Part shown: piece by piece, positions 1 to 12,130 of the stretch
Numbering within the stretch: the first letter of the stretch is position 1
Layout of the letters: every line of letters starts with the position of its first letter
Assembly (NCBI GenBank): GCA_905250025.1
Contig: CAJNOJ010000137.1
Location: forward strand, 186,001 to 250,000
DNA: 64,000 bases
Origin: Adineta ricciae
Taxonomy: Eukaryota; Rotifera; Eurotatoria; Adinetida; Adinetidae
Direction: 5' to 3'
Notes under the pieces: generated by a model
What the model was told of the DNA's origin: nothing
What the model saw: only the letters and a program-made list of their open reading frames with translations
The model's database searches: none
Made by a program: the position numbers and the translations under genes

Positions 1-836
1 TTTTCTGCGGTTGAAGGTGTTTTATTATTAAGGAAGTCAAATCTATCGGCTTAGTTAATTTTTGTCTTAGTGATAGATTACGATTACAGAATTATGCCTT
101 AGATAAATCACGAACATTTGCAAGAGGCTGACCATTTTTGTGTTAGACAGATAATATCAGAAATACTTGTGATGCTCTAATACATGTAGAATATTTCTAT
201 TAACAAGTCCGCGTACATCTTTTTATCTACGAGAGCGAAAAGATCTGAATAGTTAAGTACAGGAAATTTTGGATTGAAACTGACAGCATCCGGTGTTGAA
301 CTTTAGCTTCAGTTTTTTCCTATTTACATTACTATGATCTCTGTACTCAAATATTCTTGCATAGCAAAAGTTTCTTGAATCAATATCTAGATGTACAAAA
401 CCGTCACAAGCTGTTAATGATCTTATATGGTTGGTCTAAATGCATTGTTACACACTCTATCGGGGCTTCTCTAATTGAATTAAATGTTCTCGTTGGCTAA
501 ATTCCGGCGATAAATGTCAAGCTCGATTAATTCAAATTTTCATTAGTCCTTAAAAGGCCTCATAGATAATCGTTCTTTAGGTACATTTATATACAGAAAT
601 GCCGTATACTTCCGAACAAAGACTGAGAAAGAGAGGTTTGTTGAGGCATAAGGATCTATGCAAGGATAAATATTGTTTCCGAAGAACTGCTCAAGTTTGA
701 TAAAAGCTTTTAAAATTTTTTTTCATGCGCTCCACCTGATATTTCCGACGGAATGGAGATGTCACATAGTTTTTATTAACGTCAAAAATCAATTAACACT
801 TTTTTATTTGAAAAACAGTCCGATAGATAACGTCGA
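1..836. other. No gene recognised
   Basis: AT-rich sequence upstream of the 3' end of the first receptor gene. Only short open frames without family resemblance are visible, and I see no RNA gene or repeat. Confidence 0.5.
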
Positions 837-1883
837 TTATGGATGCGTATACAACTGCAGATCGATTTGATCGACAGCTGTTTGTCTTCGTCGCCATCGT
901 TTCAAATGAATTTCAAGTAAAACATAAAATAATTGGTGACGAAATCGTTCTGATGCACCCAGATAAATATAAAACGGGCTCTAGAAAAGAAATGATATTC
1001 ATATGATGGACGATATTATATTGAAACTACTTACTACATAGTTAAAATAATAAAAGTAGATTGTGAGAAGAAGAAAGAATTGTAATTCAGCAACTGACAC
1101 AGGATCAGTTGGTACATATGAACTATTCATTAGTGCAATAACAATAACATAGGGAATGCTTGCAAGAGCATTATGAACGACTTGAACAAGAACCATTTTT
1201 GTCATTTGTTTGTCTAACTCACGTCGAACCAATGGTAAAGTTCGATGCGCCAATGTTTGAACATTACGATAAGCTAAAAAGCCGAATAGAAGTGTAACGA
1301 CGATAGGTACGATTCCCGACAGAGTGATAATGTAAACATAAGTATGATATTGATAAAACATCTTATTAACACTGGTACATACCAGTTTACCCGATGGTGA
1401 TTGTTGAATGACTTTGAAGTAGAGCATATAAGGAGTTGCCAAAATAGGCCAAGTAATAATTACTGCAAAAGACAACCGACGAGCAAGTTTTATATTACTC
1501 CATCGTTGCCAATGGGGATGTGTACATGTTGCAAAGTACTGATCAATAGTTGCAAAACAAATCATTGTAAATGACGTCAGCACACCAGAATAAAGATAAT
1601 ACCATCGAAATGCACAATAAAATGGCGAACTTATTGTCCAGTCGATGCCAAGGCCGGTAATGACTATCCGAGTGAGCAAACCACCAAGCAGATTTCCGAT
1701 GTTGAAAATCGACATGATCAATAAATAGAATGCACAAGAGTTATTTCGAAATGTGTGTAAACTCAGAAACACAACAATTGTTAAACATGCTCCGACTAGA
1801 CCAGCAATTAACATTGCAGTTCCTAAGTAGATGGCCAACTGTTTCGAAAAATAATCAAGGAACGATATAATCCACGAATCCAT
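837..1883 (-). CDS. Rhodopsin-like 7TM receptor (two exons)
   Basis: Seven hydrophobic segments, an extracellular Cys pair (FYCAF before TM3 and KLVCTS in the second loop) and a TIDQYF motif in the place of DRY mark a class A-like G-protein-coupled receptor of the plasma membrane. The ligand is unknown. The first exon is 1035..1883. Reading on without splicing ends quickly at a stop inside TM7. A 54-base GT-AG intron (981..1034, phase 0) restores the expected end SPFYIYLGASERFR, and the frame runs to a stop at 837, giving about 330 residues. The segment SPFYIYLGASERF is the usual TM7 end and helix 8 of rotifer FMRFamide-receptor-like proteins. A second receptor of similar type lies at 4640..5718 on the same strand. 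The 7TM fold is seen directly; ligand class and physiological role cannot be read from the sequence. Confidence 0.85.
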
Positions 1884-2657
1884 TTGGTTTTCTTCCCCTC
1901 GTCGAGTTCAATATAATGATATTCTACTCTATTTTATAGAACATCGTATGCGCATAATCTTGTTCGTGACACTTAGATCATACCTAATTGCTGCTAAGTA
2001 TATGCCTGAGTGCATTTCATCAATATTTTCAGAGGAAGAATATGTCACGAACACGTTGAGCACAAATGCTCTAAACTATTGTAAGCATTCATTCATTTTT
2101 CTTGTGTTAATTAAACTACCTCGACGAAACATTATGATATAGTAGATTCAGAAACATCTGCGGAGTTTCAAAAATCAACACTGGATGATTCTTCCAGAAT
2201 GTTCTCTCTCTGATCCATGCGAAATTATATTCGTGATAAAGTGAATAGATTTGAAATTGAATTAGCTTCATAAGGCTCAATTATAAATGGAATCTTTTTG
2301 ACCGGATAGGATGAGTTAATTTTAATTTGTATAGACATACTTTGCAGTATAATATTAAATCTCAAGATTGTCTGATATTTAACTTTCCTACCGTGAGAAC
2401 TTAATACATTATCCTAATGGCGAGTAGAATCAAAACGATCATAGAGTGCAACATGGTTTTCAATAGAAATAAAGTCTGAAATATTGCATTATCCTTCTCA
2501 GTTGCTTTAATCTGAAGAAGAGAAAATTTCAACACCTGTTGTTTGTTTTTATTTTTCTTCATGTTTGTCCATTTTAACCATCATGATCTTCTCTTAGTTA
2601 TCTGTGAGATAAGCATCTGATGTCAGTGTTATCATCAAGATGATGTCATTTAGTTGT
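1884..2657. other. Intergenic, no gene recognised
   Basis: This gap separates the divergent receptor gene from the small gene at 2714. Short frames only; no recognisable domain or repeat. Confidence 0.5.
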
Positions 2658-2667
2658 TATATAAAAC
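2658..2667 (+). promoter_or_regulatory. TATA-box-like element
   Basis: TATATAAAAC lies about 47 bases before the ATG at 2714, which would place a transcription start only slightly upstream of the coding region. Based on sequence only. Confidence 0.4.
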
Positions 2668-2713
2668 AACATGCGTTTGATTTGTTATATTTCACAGCAC
2701 GTTCATTTTCAAA

Positions 2714-3211
2714 ATGGGTTCTACTCTCAGTAACAATTCGATATATACAAAGGAAGATGTCGAGATGGAAATAGTGAATCTCACACCTCGGTTACCAATG
2801 GCCGAGTTGATGAATGGTGGTATTATTAAACTGCAAGGCGCTAACGGATTTTTCAATCCTAATTCACTGCTTGATGCAAGTTGGTTGCAAAATGCGATCA
2901 CAGTCCAAGACTATCGTGAAGCTATTAATTATATCAACCAATGTACAGCTCACGCTTTTATCGGTTTTAGTAAACTGTATTCTATAGCTGATCGACCGAT
3001 TCGCGAGAATTTAAGAACACAAGCTGGAACGGCTGCTGTGAAGAAAATCAATGAACATTTGAAGTCTGTTGAGTTTGTTTACCAGCAAACAACTCAAATG
3101 GTGCCTATGAGTATGACATATAGTACTGATCCGGTCATTCAATCTCTTGGTCGATACAATCGTATGAAAGGAGAGTCACAAGTTGTTTTACTCTACATCA
3201 GAATACTTTGA
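2714..3211 (+). CDS. Small protein with N-myristoylation motif
   Basis: An open frame of 165 codons starts with MGSTLS, which fits the N-myristoylation consensus (Gly2, Ser6), so the protein may be tethered to membranes. It has no transmembrane segment or signal peptide. The middle is helical, with pairs of helices around YREAINYINQ and VKKINEHLKS, and the tail contains TDPVIQSLGR. This layout is faintly like the Golgin A7/ERF4 palmitoylation-cofactor family, but the resemblance is too weak to name it. A TATA-like element precedes the start. The last residues (VVLLYIRIL) may be read-through of an unspliced end. Function unknown. Confidence 0.5.
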   Translation: MGSTLSNNSIYTKEDVEMEIVNLTPRLPMAELMNGGIIKLQGANGFFNPNSLLDASWLQNAITVQDYREAINYINQCTAHAFIGFSKLYSIADRPIRENLRTQAGTAAVKKINEHLKSVEFVYQQTTQMVPMSMTYSTDPVIQSLGRYNRMKGESQVVLLYIRIL

Positions 3212-4639
3212 TAATCTATATTTATTATATCCTTCATTGTAAAATAAATTGGACTGAAATTCAAACAGATTTGTTTTATGTGCAATGTTTTTTTTAATTT
3301 CTTCATTGCTAAACGGAATATATCGTTTGCTTGCAACCTCAGTAGAAGAAAAGGTCTTTCTCTTATATTTTTTTTTCAAATAAATTATTGTTCCATCTCT
3401 CAGCATATTCTTCCCGCAGTGCTGTATCCGCCCTTCGTCCGGAATTAGATTGGCAAACGTATTGAACCATAAGGTCAGAATGTTCTTTCGTAGAATAAAT
3501 ATATTTTTTGCTTTCACAAATAGTTAAAAATGCCGATTTTCATTTGTGAATACTTTATTTCAAATTCATCCATACGAATTTCTAAGAACTACACAAAACA
3601 TTGCTTCACAATCACAAATATGCAAGTCACTGTCTTTTAGCAACTGCATCAAAATATCACGCTAGTGAATGAGGACAGAATGATCTTGTTGTGCATTTTG
3701 ACTTTGACCGGCTTGTTGAAATTGTTTAGCACAATTACTTTGATGATTTGGCTGCTATTGCCGGTTATCGTTCATTTATTGAACATCTTGGTGTTGTTGA
3801 CTGGGATTGGATGACATTATTTGTCAATGAAAGACGCACTTTGTGAAAAAAATGTAAAACCAATGTTCTGCGCAGATCATATCGCATCATACATTGTGTG
3901 TATGGATGGAATGGTATCCAAGTATAAAAGAAGAATTGACATCATATTTTTTTATGTTAGAAAAGAAAAGCAAAGAAAAAGAATCTTCTTTGTACTTCTT
4001 TACACACCTATGTGGAATGTGGATTTGAAAGAATGAAGAAGAATTGCGTCGTGAGAAATACAACTTGCATTTCCTAACATTTTTCTTTTACGTTCTTCAT
4101 CCAAAATAAATAAAATGAACATCAAGGTGTATATTAAAATTTTGGTGCAGATCGATTCTCTAGTAGTACATATTGTACTTAATTGATTCGATTTGGAATT
4201 TTATTTTGTTAACATTATATTTGAGAAATACTATCTGAATCAATTTCCGTATGATTAAAAGTATTTTACTTGAATGATATGTCGCTATGTTATATGTTTC
4301 AACCAAGGAAAAGTATGGCACTTCACTACAAATATTGCTTACACAGTCGATTGATCTCCATACGCAGAATCGTATTCATACGTAGAAAAGATGGAACAGT
4401 GTAGATTTTTCCAGTACTAAGAAGTTTCAGTCATTCATATATTGTGATTTATATTACGAATTCGAATTTCCCTATCGGCAAGTTTGATCCAATCTGTTAA
4501 AATATCCTAATCACAAGATTAATTAGTACATTTATGCTTAGATAAAAGGCAACACTCAATGATTATTTGCAGTAGTTTGATAAAGAGACAACATCTACTA
4601 AAACTACAAAAGACTTTTCAAGCGTTGTCTGTTTCTATT
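3212..4639. other. Mostly non-coding; possible gene relic near 3690-3840
   Basis: A plus-strand frame around 3690-3840 reads like protein (includes YFDDLAAIAGYRSF and LGVVDWDWM) but is cut by a stop before it and another after it. No partner exons were found. The rest shows nothing recognisable. Confidence 0.3.
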
Positions 4640-5718
4640 TTAATTGGTAGCATTTGTTTGAGCAACTAACGTTTTGTTGTATCGTTTGATACCAAAAGAA
4701 TCTAATGCTTGTTTCCGGAAGCCTCGACTCGAAATCAAACATACGTAAAAACTTGTACTGTAGAATAAATAAGAAAAAAGACGTATCGTCTCAATAATAA
4801 TATTTTCCCACGCTGCATATAATGGTGATTTCGGCCAGTAGCGAGTGATGCTTGAATAGAGATTTTGAGCTCCGAACGGAAGGAAAGAAGGTATAGCAAC
4901 AAATGATTGTAGGGTTATCATAACTGATAGTTGAGAATCAATTTGTTGGATTTGTAACGAATTTTTTGTACTCGTGGTTGGTGGAACACCAGCAACTGCT
5001 ACTCGTCTACGAGCAACAATTCGAACATTTCGAAGAAGTAAACAGCCAAGTGTTATGAACAGAATCGGTGGTACAACTCCCGACATAATTACTTCGAAGT
5101 AGGCATCAAAAGGCACATAAATACCTACTGATAATGGTCCACAACTTCCAGTACTATTGCTATAAAAGATCAATCGATGGAATGTGCATAGAAACCAAAA
5201 GATTATAACTGCTGGGATCAGTTTATATGTGAGAGAAAATCGATTACTCCACACTCGATAGGCTAATCAGAGAAACAGAACGTAATCTTTTAGCCTTTTA
5301 CAAAAATCTGCTTACAGTTAGAATGATGAGTTGATAGGAATCGATCGATTGTTGCCAATGCAAATAATGTGAATGCAACTTGATGGGTGTATTCCGAAAG
5401 AAACTGGCGTATTTTACAAATAGAATTATAACGATCAATAATAGGCAGCAGGAAACCTTTTTGAATAACACGTGTGACTAACACAAAATTGAAATATAAC
5501 AGTGTGAAAAATGGTTCGACTATTAAATAGTTTGAACATGCTCGAGCACGAAATAATCGAGAACTAAATACCAGAAAGTTCCCAATAGTACTAATATTAC
5601 CTGTTATAAAAATAAAGATACCAAGGTAAATATTTAATTGTGCAGGTGCTTGTAACAGTGCTGGACTAATACTAGTACTTGAGTTGGTATCACTCAAATT
5701 GACTGACACGAAATTCAT
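4640..5718 (-). CDS. Rhodopsin-like 7TM receptor (two exons)
   Basis: Exon 1 (5316..5718) carries an Asn-rich N-terminus (NLSDTNSSTS, likely glycosylated), TM1-TM3 and the DRY-equivalent TIDRFLSTHH. Exon 2 (4640..5262) carries TM4-TM7 and the helix-8 end FYVCLISSRGFRKQ. A 53-base GTAAGC..TTAG intron (5263..5315, phase 1) joins them as SNSYRVWSNRFS, giving 341 residues, a normal length for this family. Without splicing the frame stops after CKQIFVKG. The Cys pair (CKIRQF and GSCGPL) expected for the extracellular disulfide is present. It belongs to the same broad group as the receptor at 837..1883 but is clearly diverged from it. The ligand cannot be inferred. Confidence 0.87.
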
Positions 5719-7228
5719 TCTGAAAAGATTCGTCCGCTGAATACCACTGTATCTAGAATATAGAAAAGAGAATAACTCGTACTGTAGAGACTACAGTTGG
5801 TGCATGATGATATCGCAATTTAATCCTGCGTAAGTATGAGATTTTAACATTGAAAATCGTCACTTTGATTGCAGTATGCTTGGATGATCAGACAAAAACG
5901 CCACACGAGAGAATGAGATATCTATTAGGTCATGAAAAAGTACAAAAACTAGTTTTGACACGTTTCTTTCTAAAATAAAATCATTTCGAGGAAAATTTTG
6001 TTTTGACATGTGCTCATAGAATTACAGGTGGGATCTTAAAAACTGAATGCTTTAACAAAGGAACATTCTGACTATCGAGAAAGAAAGTTCATTAATTGAG
6101 CGTGCCTGTGATACAGACGCTCTCTCATTGTAAAAGAAATCCCGCACTCGATTTTTAAAAGTTTGCAATGGTAACACTCGATAAAATTTTCTTAAGACGA
6201 CGGAATTGCAGTTTTCTCTATTAATTGATGAACTACATACTGAAAATTTTCCTCAGTACAACGATTTATATTATCTATGTAGTGCACCATTGCTTCATTA
6301 TATATATATATGAATAAAGGGTGACAGTGGGAGAAAAATGATAGTAGACATTTTCTGATCCTATACATAAGAAATGAACATCGTTGCGATGAATTCCTAA
6401 TGGAATTAGTCATGCTTGGTTGTATTGATCTAGTGGACTGTTAAAGACAAATATTAGAAAAAATCTTCGCAATTTTCCCTTTTTCTTAGAATAGATGATT
6501 ATCATGGCGGTTAAAGCGCCCTAAATAATTGTAGTCACAAGTAGGATCTGAAAGATTGCAATAATACTGTTATTCTCAGCAGAGGACAAAGTGAATTTAG
6601 TAAATGATTGTTATCAAAATAAACATTTTAATCCTTCATAATTAAAATTGCTCGAGCCCGATAGTGAAACATTGATATTTAGATGCTTTTCAAAAGTTTT
6701 TCTCGTCGTGATTATCTTTTGATCTTATTTTTCTAATGAGAAACTAAAATGCGAATGAAATGAAGTGGGTTACTTGAGGGAAAAATATTTTCTAGCAACT
6801 CTTCGTCGCTTCTGTTTTGTCTGAATGATTTCACTTGTAATTTACACACGACTAACTTGCTGTATTAAGATTAGTGTTTGAATTTTGCTCAATCACTTTA
6901 TTTGCAGTCATTCAATTAATTTGTAAATTTTCAGTTATGCTAGTCGTTCATACTGATAGACGAGAAAATTTTACATAATTATCAGCATAGTACTCTTCTT
7001 CAACCATCTGCTCTTTTCATTCTGAGGGTGTGTTCTATGCACTTTTTTTAAAACCTTTTTGGAATATAAACTTGAAAGGATGAAAAAGAACTTTTCTCTT
7101 ATTTTGTTCTTTTTATATCGAGTAAATGAATGATCCATGTTGAAACGATAACGTTTTACATACATTTTATTCAAGAAAATCTCTAAATGGAAGACATTTG
7201 CGATCAGAAATGATCAAGGGAGTTATTT
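5719..7228. other. Intergenic, no gene recognised
   Basis: About 1.5 kb of AT-rich sequence between the receptor start and the 3' end of the ART-TPR gene. Short frames on both strands show no domains. A small (TA)n run occurs near 6300. Confidence 0.5.
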
Positions 7229-9990
7229 TCAGTTAATGAATCTGCTTAATCTTTTAATTCTTTTTTTTCGATAACGCTTTCTGGTGCTTGGTAGCTGCCG
7301 TTGTAACTGATTGATTGTAGTTTTAAGCATTTTGCCAATTTCTTTTCCTTTCAATGATGGGCGGTTGTCGCTGGGTTTACACATACTATATAGTTGCTGC
7401 TTTGTGGGTACTTGAGAACCATCTTGATCTAGGATAAAGATATGTACAAAACTTGCTTTTTCTCTAATCAAATTTACCACTCTTGATTTTGAATAACGAT
7501 AGAGCCCATTCCCAACAACCCTCAAGTTCTTCATCTGATGAAGTAAAATCAACTGGCACATGATTTATAAGGAGACGTAAAGATTTAAGACAAGTCTCTA
7601 GAGCTTGTGAATTCAATCGGCGGGATCGAGCATAGCTTTTTGCCAGACACATATAACATCGAGCTATATTATCAGCTACGGTTATTTCCATACGATGATC
7701 CATATCGGACAATAGAAGATTAAAGGCATTGATAAATATTTGTACATTATGCCTGGGTCGGAGTAGTCCGATTTCACACCAGCAGCTAAGCTATTAGGTC
7801 ACGTGCACCGACTTCTTGATAGGGTTTGAAATTATTAACAGCTTCTTTATAGTATTTGATCGCCTTCCGACAATCCTTGTGTCCGTACAAGCTTGCTAGA
7901 TCTTTACATCTGTGCGCCAGATCATAACGACTTGATCGGTCGTATTGAACAATCTTTTTGCGAATTTCTACTTCACTCTCAAGAAATTCAATGAGTTGTT
8001 GTTGTTGACCATCGTTTTCCAATAAATATTCTGATAAACCACGATATGCATCAGCAATGAGAAGACCAAACCTCTTCAAATCGGCTTCAGTGCTAGTGTA
8101 TTGCAAGTACTGATGCACATTGCGGTTGTTTTGCTGTTCATATACCTCATTTTTAAAAAGAGGTTTATTCATCGCTATACTAATGAAGATTCTTTCGAAT
8201 AACTCTGTGTCCATGCTAATTTCTGGAAGTATTTCTTGAAAATTGTCCCATGCAAGAGATGGATTTCCAACGATTTTATGTATTTGTGCGATCTTAACCT
8301 CAAATAGAAAATAAATTATTGAGTATAACAGCTCTCCTCTATAAATGGCTTACTTTTCTCGTTATATAATGAATATCATTTTGATTCGTAGCATATTTTT
8401 CTGCTCTCAGAAAATTTTCAAGAGCAAGATCATATTTACCAAGACATTTGAATAATGTCGCTATGCAATCGTATAACATCGACAAAGTAAGATATGAAAT
8501 CGAAGAATTGATACGTGGAAGTACTGGTTGAGCAAATAGAGCGATACCTTTCAATTCAAGTCTGGATACATTCGTATGAGCAACTCGATTAGAAGTCGAA
8601 CCTAATGTTACAACATCCTCATCACCAATTACAAGTTCACGAATGAGAGATATAATATGATCTACTAGTAATGCACAATCATCGTTTGTATTATCATTGT
8701 CGGCGATTATTGTTCTTAAACAAACATCTAGTTTAACGAGATAACTCAAATATTCATATCTCAGATCGTAAGCTTCTATGAATTGTAATAATGTTACATT
8801 CCATACGGCCGTATTTTCATCATAAATAATTGGCATTGGAAAAAATGTGTATGTCGGAGCAAAAAGTACTTCGTCTTCTGCACCCTCAAAATGACTCAAA
8901 TGATCGATGGATGCAGCACTTTTTCCAAATAAATTCCGTGTACAACTAGCAATTTTAAATATAACTGGTTGCTCCGCAGAATCACGATTGGAATCATGTG
9001 AACCAACTCCAGCATAGATCTCAGCCAACATTAAGTTTTTCGTTGTCGATAGAAAAGTATTGAGATAGAGCATCCTCTGCTCTTTCAAGAACTCTATTTC
9101 AGCTTTAGATATTCTCTGACCACGATACACCGGCTCTTTTCGCCAATCTGCGTCTTTACTGTTATCGGCTTCTTTCTTCAGTTGTTGACTAAGGTCGTAA
9201 ATGAAAAAATGTAAAAGGAATATTTTATGCTGATCTAGTTGTCGCAATACGCGATTGAATAGTTGATATAGAATGCCTTCTCGCGTATACCAGGCAACAG
9301 CCATGTGAGATTCATAAGTATCATTGAATTCATTTATGAATTTTAGAGCAGGTTCGTTGTCGACATACAATTTTCGGCATTCATTAACAAAGTTTTCCTT
9401 TCCGTTAGCAACAGGCGGGATCTCTTGAAGAGCTTCCATGAGATATGGGAACCAATGTATATCCGTTCGTGAATGTAACCCAGTTGTTCGTTCTTCATTA
9501 CTCGAAAGGGCGGAAAAGGGCAGCGTAGAATCGATTCCCATGTTCTGTCGAAGAAAGACTCGAATGTCTTGAGAGAGCTGAGCCAGTAAGTCGTTTGGAT
9601 GCTTGAACATTTTTGGTATTATCTAGGATCAAAACAGTAATTCCGGATTGTAGTGGAAGATCATAGAATAATACTTACTTGTTGATAGATATGCGTAGTG
9701 TCCGAAATGTGTCCGTCGTTTGAGTCCTCTTCGTAGGTATAAATCGAACGAACTTGAGAAAGACTCTGGATTTGATTTTTTAATGGTAGATAACATGAAG
9801 ATGCAACGATAACGAAGATTTGCTGATTGTTTATACTTCGAATGTTTTCTATACAGATTTCAATTTGTGTGAAAAATTTCAAATAATCAATAATTCTCCG
9901 CAATCGTGAACGTTCTATTTTATATTCATTTAATGGATCATTTTGCTTGTCATCAAGCCAAAGAACACTGTATTCAGTAATTCGATCCAT
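7229..9990 (-). CDS. Arginine ADP-ribosyltransferase fused to TPR repeats, with an apparent frameshift
   Basis: Four exons are deduced: 9679..9990, 8354..9622, 7478..8298 and 7229..7428, with introns of 56, 55 and 49 bases. Residues 1-104 form an N-terminal domain that starts MDRITEYSVLWLDD. Next comes a mono-ADP-ribosyltransferase domain with the full R-S-ExE signature: VYRGQ (Arg271), NTFLSTT (Ser296) and GAEDEVLF (Glu353, Glu355). These residues bind NAD and transfer ADP-ribose to arginine in this family. The C-terminal half has helical TPR-type repeats (ALENFLRAEKYA, AIKYYKEAVNNF) that normally bind partner proteins, and it ends in a Lys/Arg-rich tail. Around 7786-7790 the frame slips by one base: GARDLIA then stop, whereas dropping one T gives a clean run into SCWCEIGLL. 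With that base removed the product is about 866 residues. Either a sequencing error or a young pseudogene. Confidence 0.8.
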
Positions 9991-10308
9991 ATCGCTTTAT
10001 CTACATACTATTTATTAAAATAATGCGCTTAGTGAAACGTAGTATTGTGCAACATACGTCGACATCTAACAGTTAGTGCACCAATAAGAAATCGCGCACG
10101 TAGAATGATCGTAATGCATAAAAACAACACACCTTTACAGAACAAGAAATTCATCACTCCTTGGAGCAACTTGAAGAGAAACAGCCGTTGATTCAGATTC
10201 TCTTAGAAAGTCTTTATTTAAATATCAATGTTCTTTAGTATGAAAACAATTTCATGATGTTTCGATGAGATTTTTCAGTCGAGAAACCAACTAAACATAA
10301 AGAGCGCT
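9991..10308. other. Intergenic, nothing recognised
   Basis: Short spacer between two minus-strand genes. It probably holds the ART-TPR promoter, but no clear core element is visible. Confidence 0.4.
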
Positions 10309-10965
10309 CTATTTCTTTGAGTAATTGACAACACCAACAATAATTCCAATGAGTGTTGGTAGAATGCAAAGCACAAAACAACACACACCACAAATGATAT
10401 ATTTAGATTTTGAACTGTGATTTTTCACTGTTACTGGTTGTGTGTATGTAGGTCGTGTGCTGGTAGATGGTTGCGTGTAAGTAACAGGCGATACTGTTGA
10501 GCTCCTAAATCTATCCGTAAGTCGTTGCATTGGGTTGTAGTAGAATGTTTGCAACCATATGTTCTTGTAACACATGATTTTTGTTACTCGGCGTATTCGC
10601 CCAGCAATCATAATCGACTCAGCAGCCACAAGTCGATTTTGTACCAGACTGATATCGTAGAATTCATTGTTGAATTGTACACACATGGCATCGATTTGAA
10701 AGAAAACTCTGTCTTTCAGTAGAATAGGATTAATCTTGCGACACAGAGCAACCAGTGCTCGTTGCTCATCTACTGATAACTGTTGATAATTTTTAAACGA
10801 GATGAGACGTTGTAAATCGGGATCATTTTTACAGTCAATGACGGTACAGACACAATTAAGATAATACATGAGATAGGCCACATTATCGTTTGGAATAGTC
10901 ACCGGAACAGTTGTACGATTTAGTCCAAATTCATCTGATCCGATAACAGCAATCGTTGGGTCCAT
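10309..10965 (-). CDS. Tail-anchored protein of unknown function
   Basis: The frame opens at MDPTIAVIGSDE, chosen because the truncated second copy at 22018..22628 starts at exactly the same Met and an acceptor-like CTTTTAG lies just upstream. The product is 218 residues. A soluble N-terminal part rich in Cys and Asn (VCTVIDCKNDPDL) is followed by a Thr/Pro repeat spacer (TYTQP seen twice) and a single C-terminal membrane segment (YIICGVCC.. to ..GIIVGVV) with only a few residues after it. That suggests a tail-anchored protein facing the cytosol, or a receptor-like stalk. I do not recognise the family. Confidence 0.6.
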   Translation of the reverse strand: MDPTIAVIGSDEFGLNRTTVPVTIPNDNVAYLMYYLNCVCTVIDCKNDPDLQRLISFKNYQQLSVDEQRALVALCRKINPILLKDRVFFQIDAMCVQFNNEFYDISLVQNRLVAAESIMIAGRIRRVTKIMCYKNIWLQTFYYNPMQRLTDRFRSSTVSPVTYTQPSTSTRPTYTQPVTVKNHSSKSKYIICGVCCFVLCILPTLIGIIVGVVNYSKK

Positions 10966-12060
10966 AAACGAGTGTGATCTAAAAGAGAAGGATAAAGTAT
11001 ACAGAAACAGAAGTTGGCAATTCTCTCCTGCAAAACTGTTATGCACTATGATATATATGAGTTCATTCGTCACTGAAGCACTTATTCAACTAGTGTTGAC
11101 ATTTTAAAGCATAGAGGAATGGAATAACTGTTTTTAGAGTGTTTGTTTCAGTCGTTTTAAAAGTCAAATGAGTCATGTTTATTGGAAAGAAAAAGTTTGT
11201 AAAAAGCACTTCAGAGAAGATTCGTTTTTCTTGGAAACAATCGTCACCAAACTTTTTTGCCACAATAATTCGATGAGTAATCTTATTGACGTAAAAAAAA
11301 CATTCTTCAATGCCATCCTCGAGTAGTATACTCAGAACAATAAAATCACACACATTGGTTTTTACCAACACAATGTCAATTAAGAACTACAGATTTGATT
11401 TCATTGCATCTCAGCAACCTTATAAAATCGATACACGTGTCATAGTAGTAAACGACTTTGTAAATTGAGAACTAATTAAGTAAGGTTCTCATCAATTGAG
11501 GATGATTTCTGTTTTACTTGCATACACAATGAAATATGAATGGATTCAGTGCGAAAAGTCTAACTATACGAGCAGAGAAATCACTTCCGATTAAAAATTG
11601 GTCATTTGTGGTGGCAAGCATTGCACTTAAATATTATGTCTCAATGTTTTCAAATACAAAAATTTGTCAACTTTATGAAAATACCGCAGAGCTATAGTAT
11701 GGTCGTACCAATATCCTATCGATCTCAACATCGTTGGTAAAATACGAATTTTCCGGATATTACTGATAAATAAGTAAATGTTAAAGATAAAAACCAAACA
11801 CTGCAAAATGTAATGAGAAGATGTAAACATTGGAACAGTAATTTGACAGTGAAACGCGGATTGTCTGAATAACGTGTTGTGTCAGTTGATTTACAACTAC
11901 GGTGCAACAAACAACTATTTCAAACTCAAAAAATAGCGAATCTCTTACTAAGACATAGTTGCCGTGAAATCAAGTAATATAATCACAAAATCTACAAATA
12001 TTCAGTATAATCATGTAGTCACCGACTGGTTGTTTATGTACAGAAGTATGAGAGAAAAAT
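10354..12060. repeat. Duplicated block, first copy (partner 22018..23745)
   Basis: The tail-anchored protein gene and its upstream flank recur in the same orientation at 22018..23745 with small differences throughout. The partner begins directly at the N at 22017. An allelic origin is more likely than true tandem duplication. Confidence 0.85.
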
Positions 12061-12130
12061 GTTTCACATGTAAAATTATAGCTGAAAGTGATAATACCTG
12101 TAACATATCGAGTAGTGTAGAAATCGTTAA
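11074..12130. other. No intact gene; possible membrane-protein relic at 11627-11910
   Basis: On the minus strand two frames at 11627..11910 overlap out of register. The second copy (23301..23585) keeps a single frame including RFTVKLLFQCLHLLI. This faintly resembles the third membrane segment of the 4-TM proteins at 14375 and 30274. It is probably decayed. Nothing else is visible. Confidence 0.3.

Noticed and set aside
3188-3517. Minus-strand frame of 109 codons near the small myristoylated-protein gene
   Set aside because: Low-complexity Lys/Asn-rich composition, antisense to the 3' end of a better gene, and no motif.
3690-3840. Protein-like stretch with LGVVDWDWM
   Set aside because: Stops on both sides and no homologous partner. 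Kept only as a possible relic in the gap note, not as a gene.
6296-6312. Short TA run
   Set aside because: Ordinary simple repeat in AT-rich spacer, not worth a feature.
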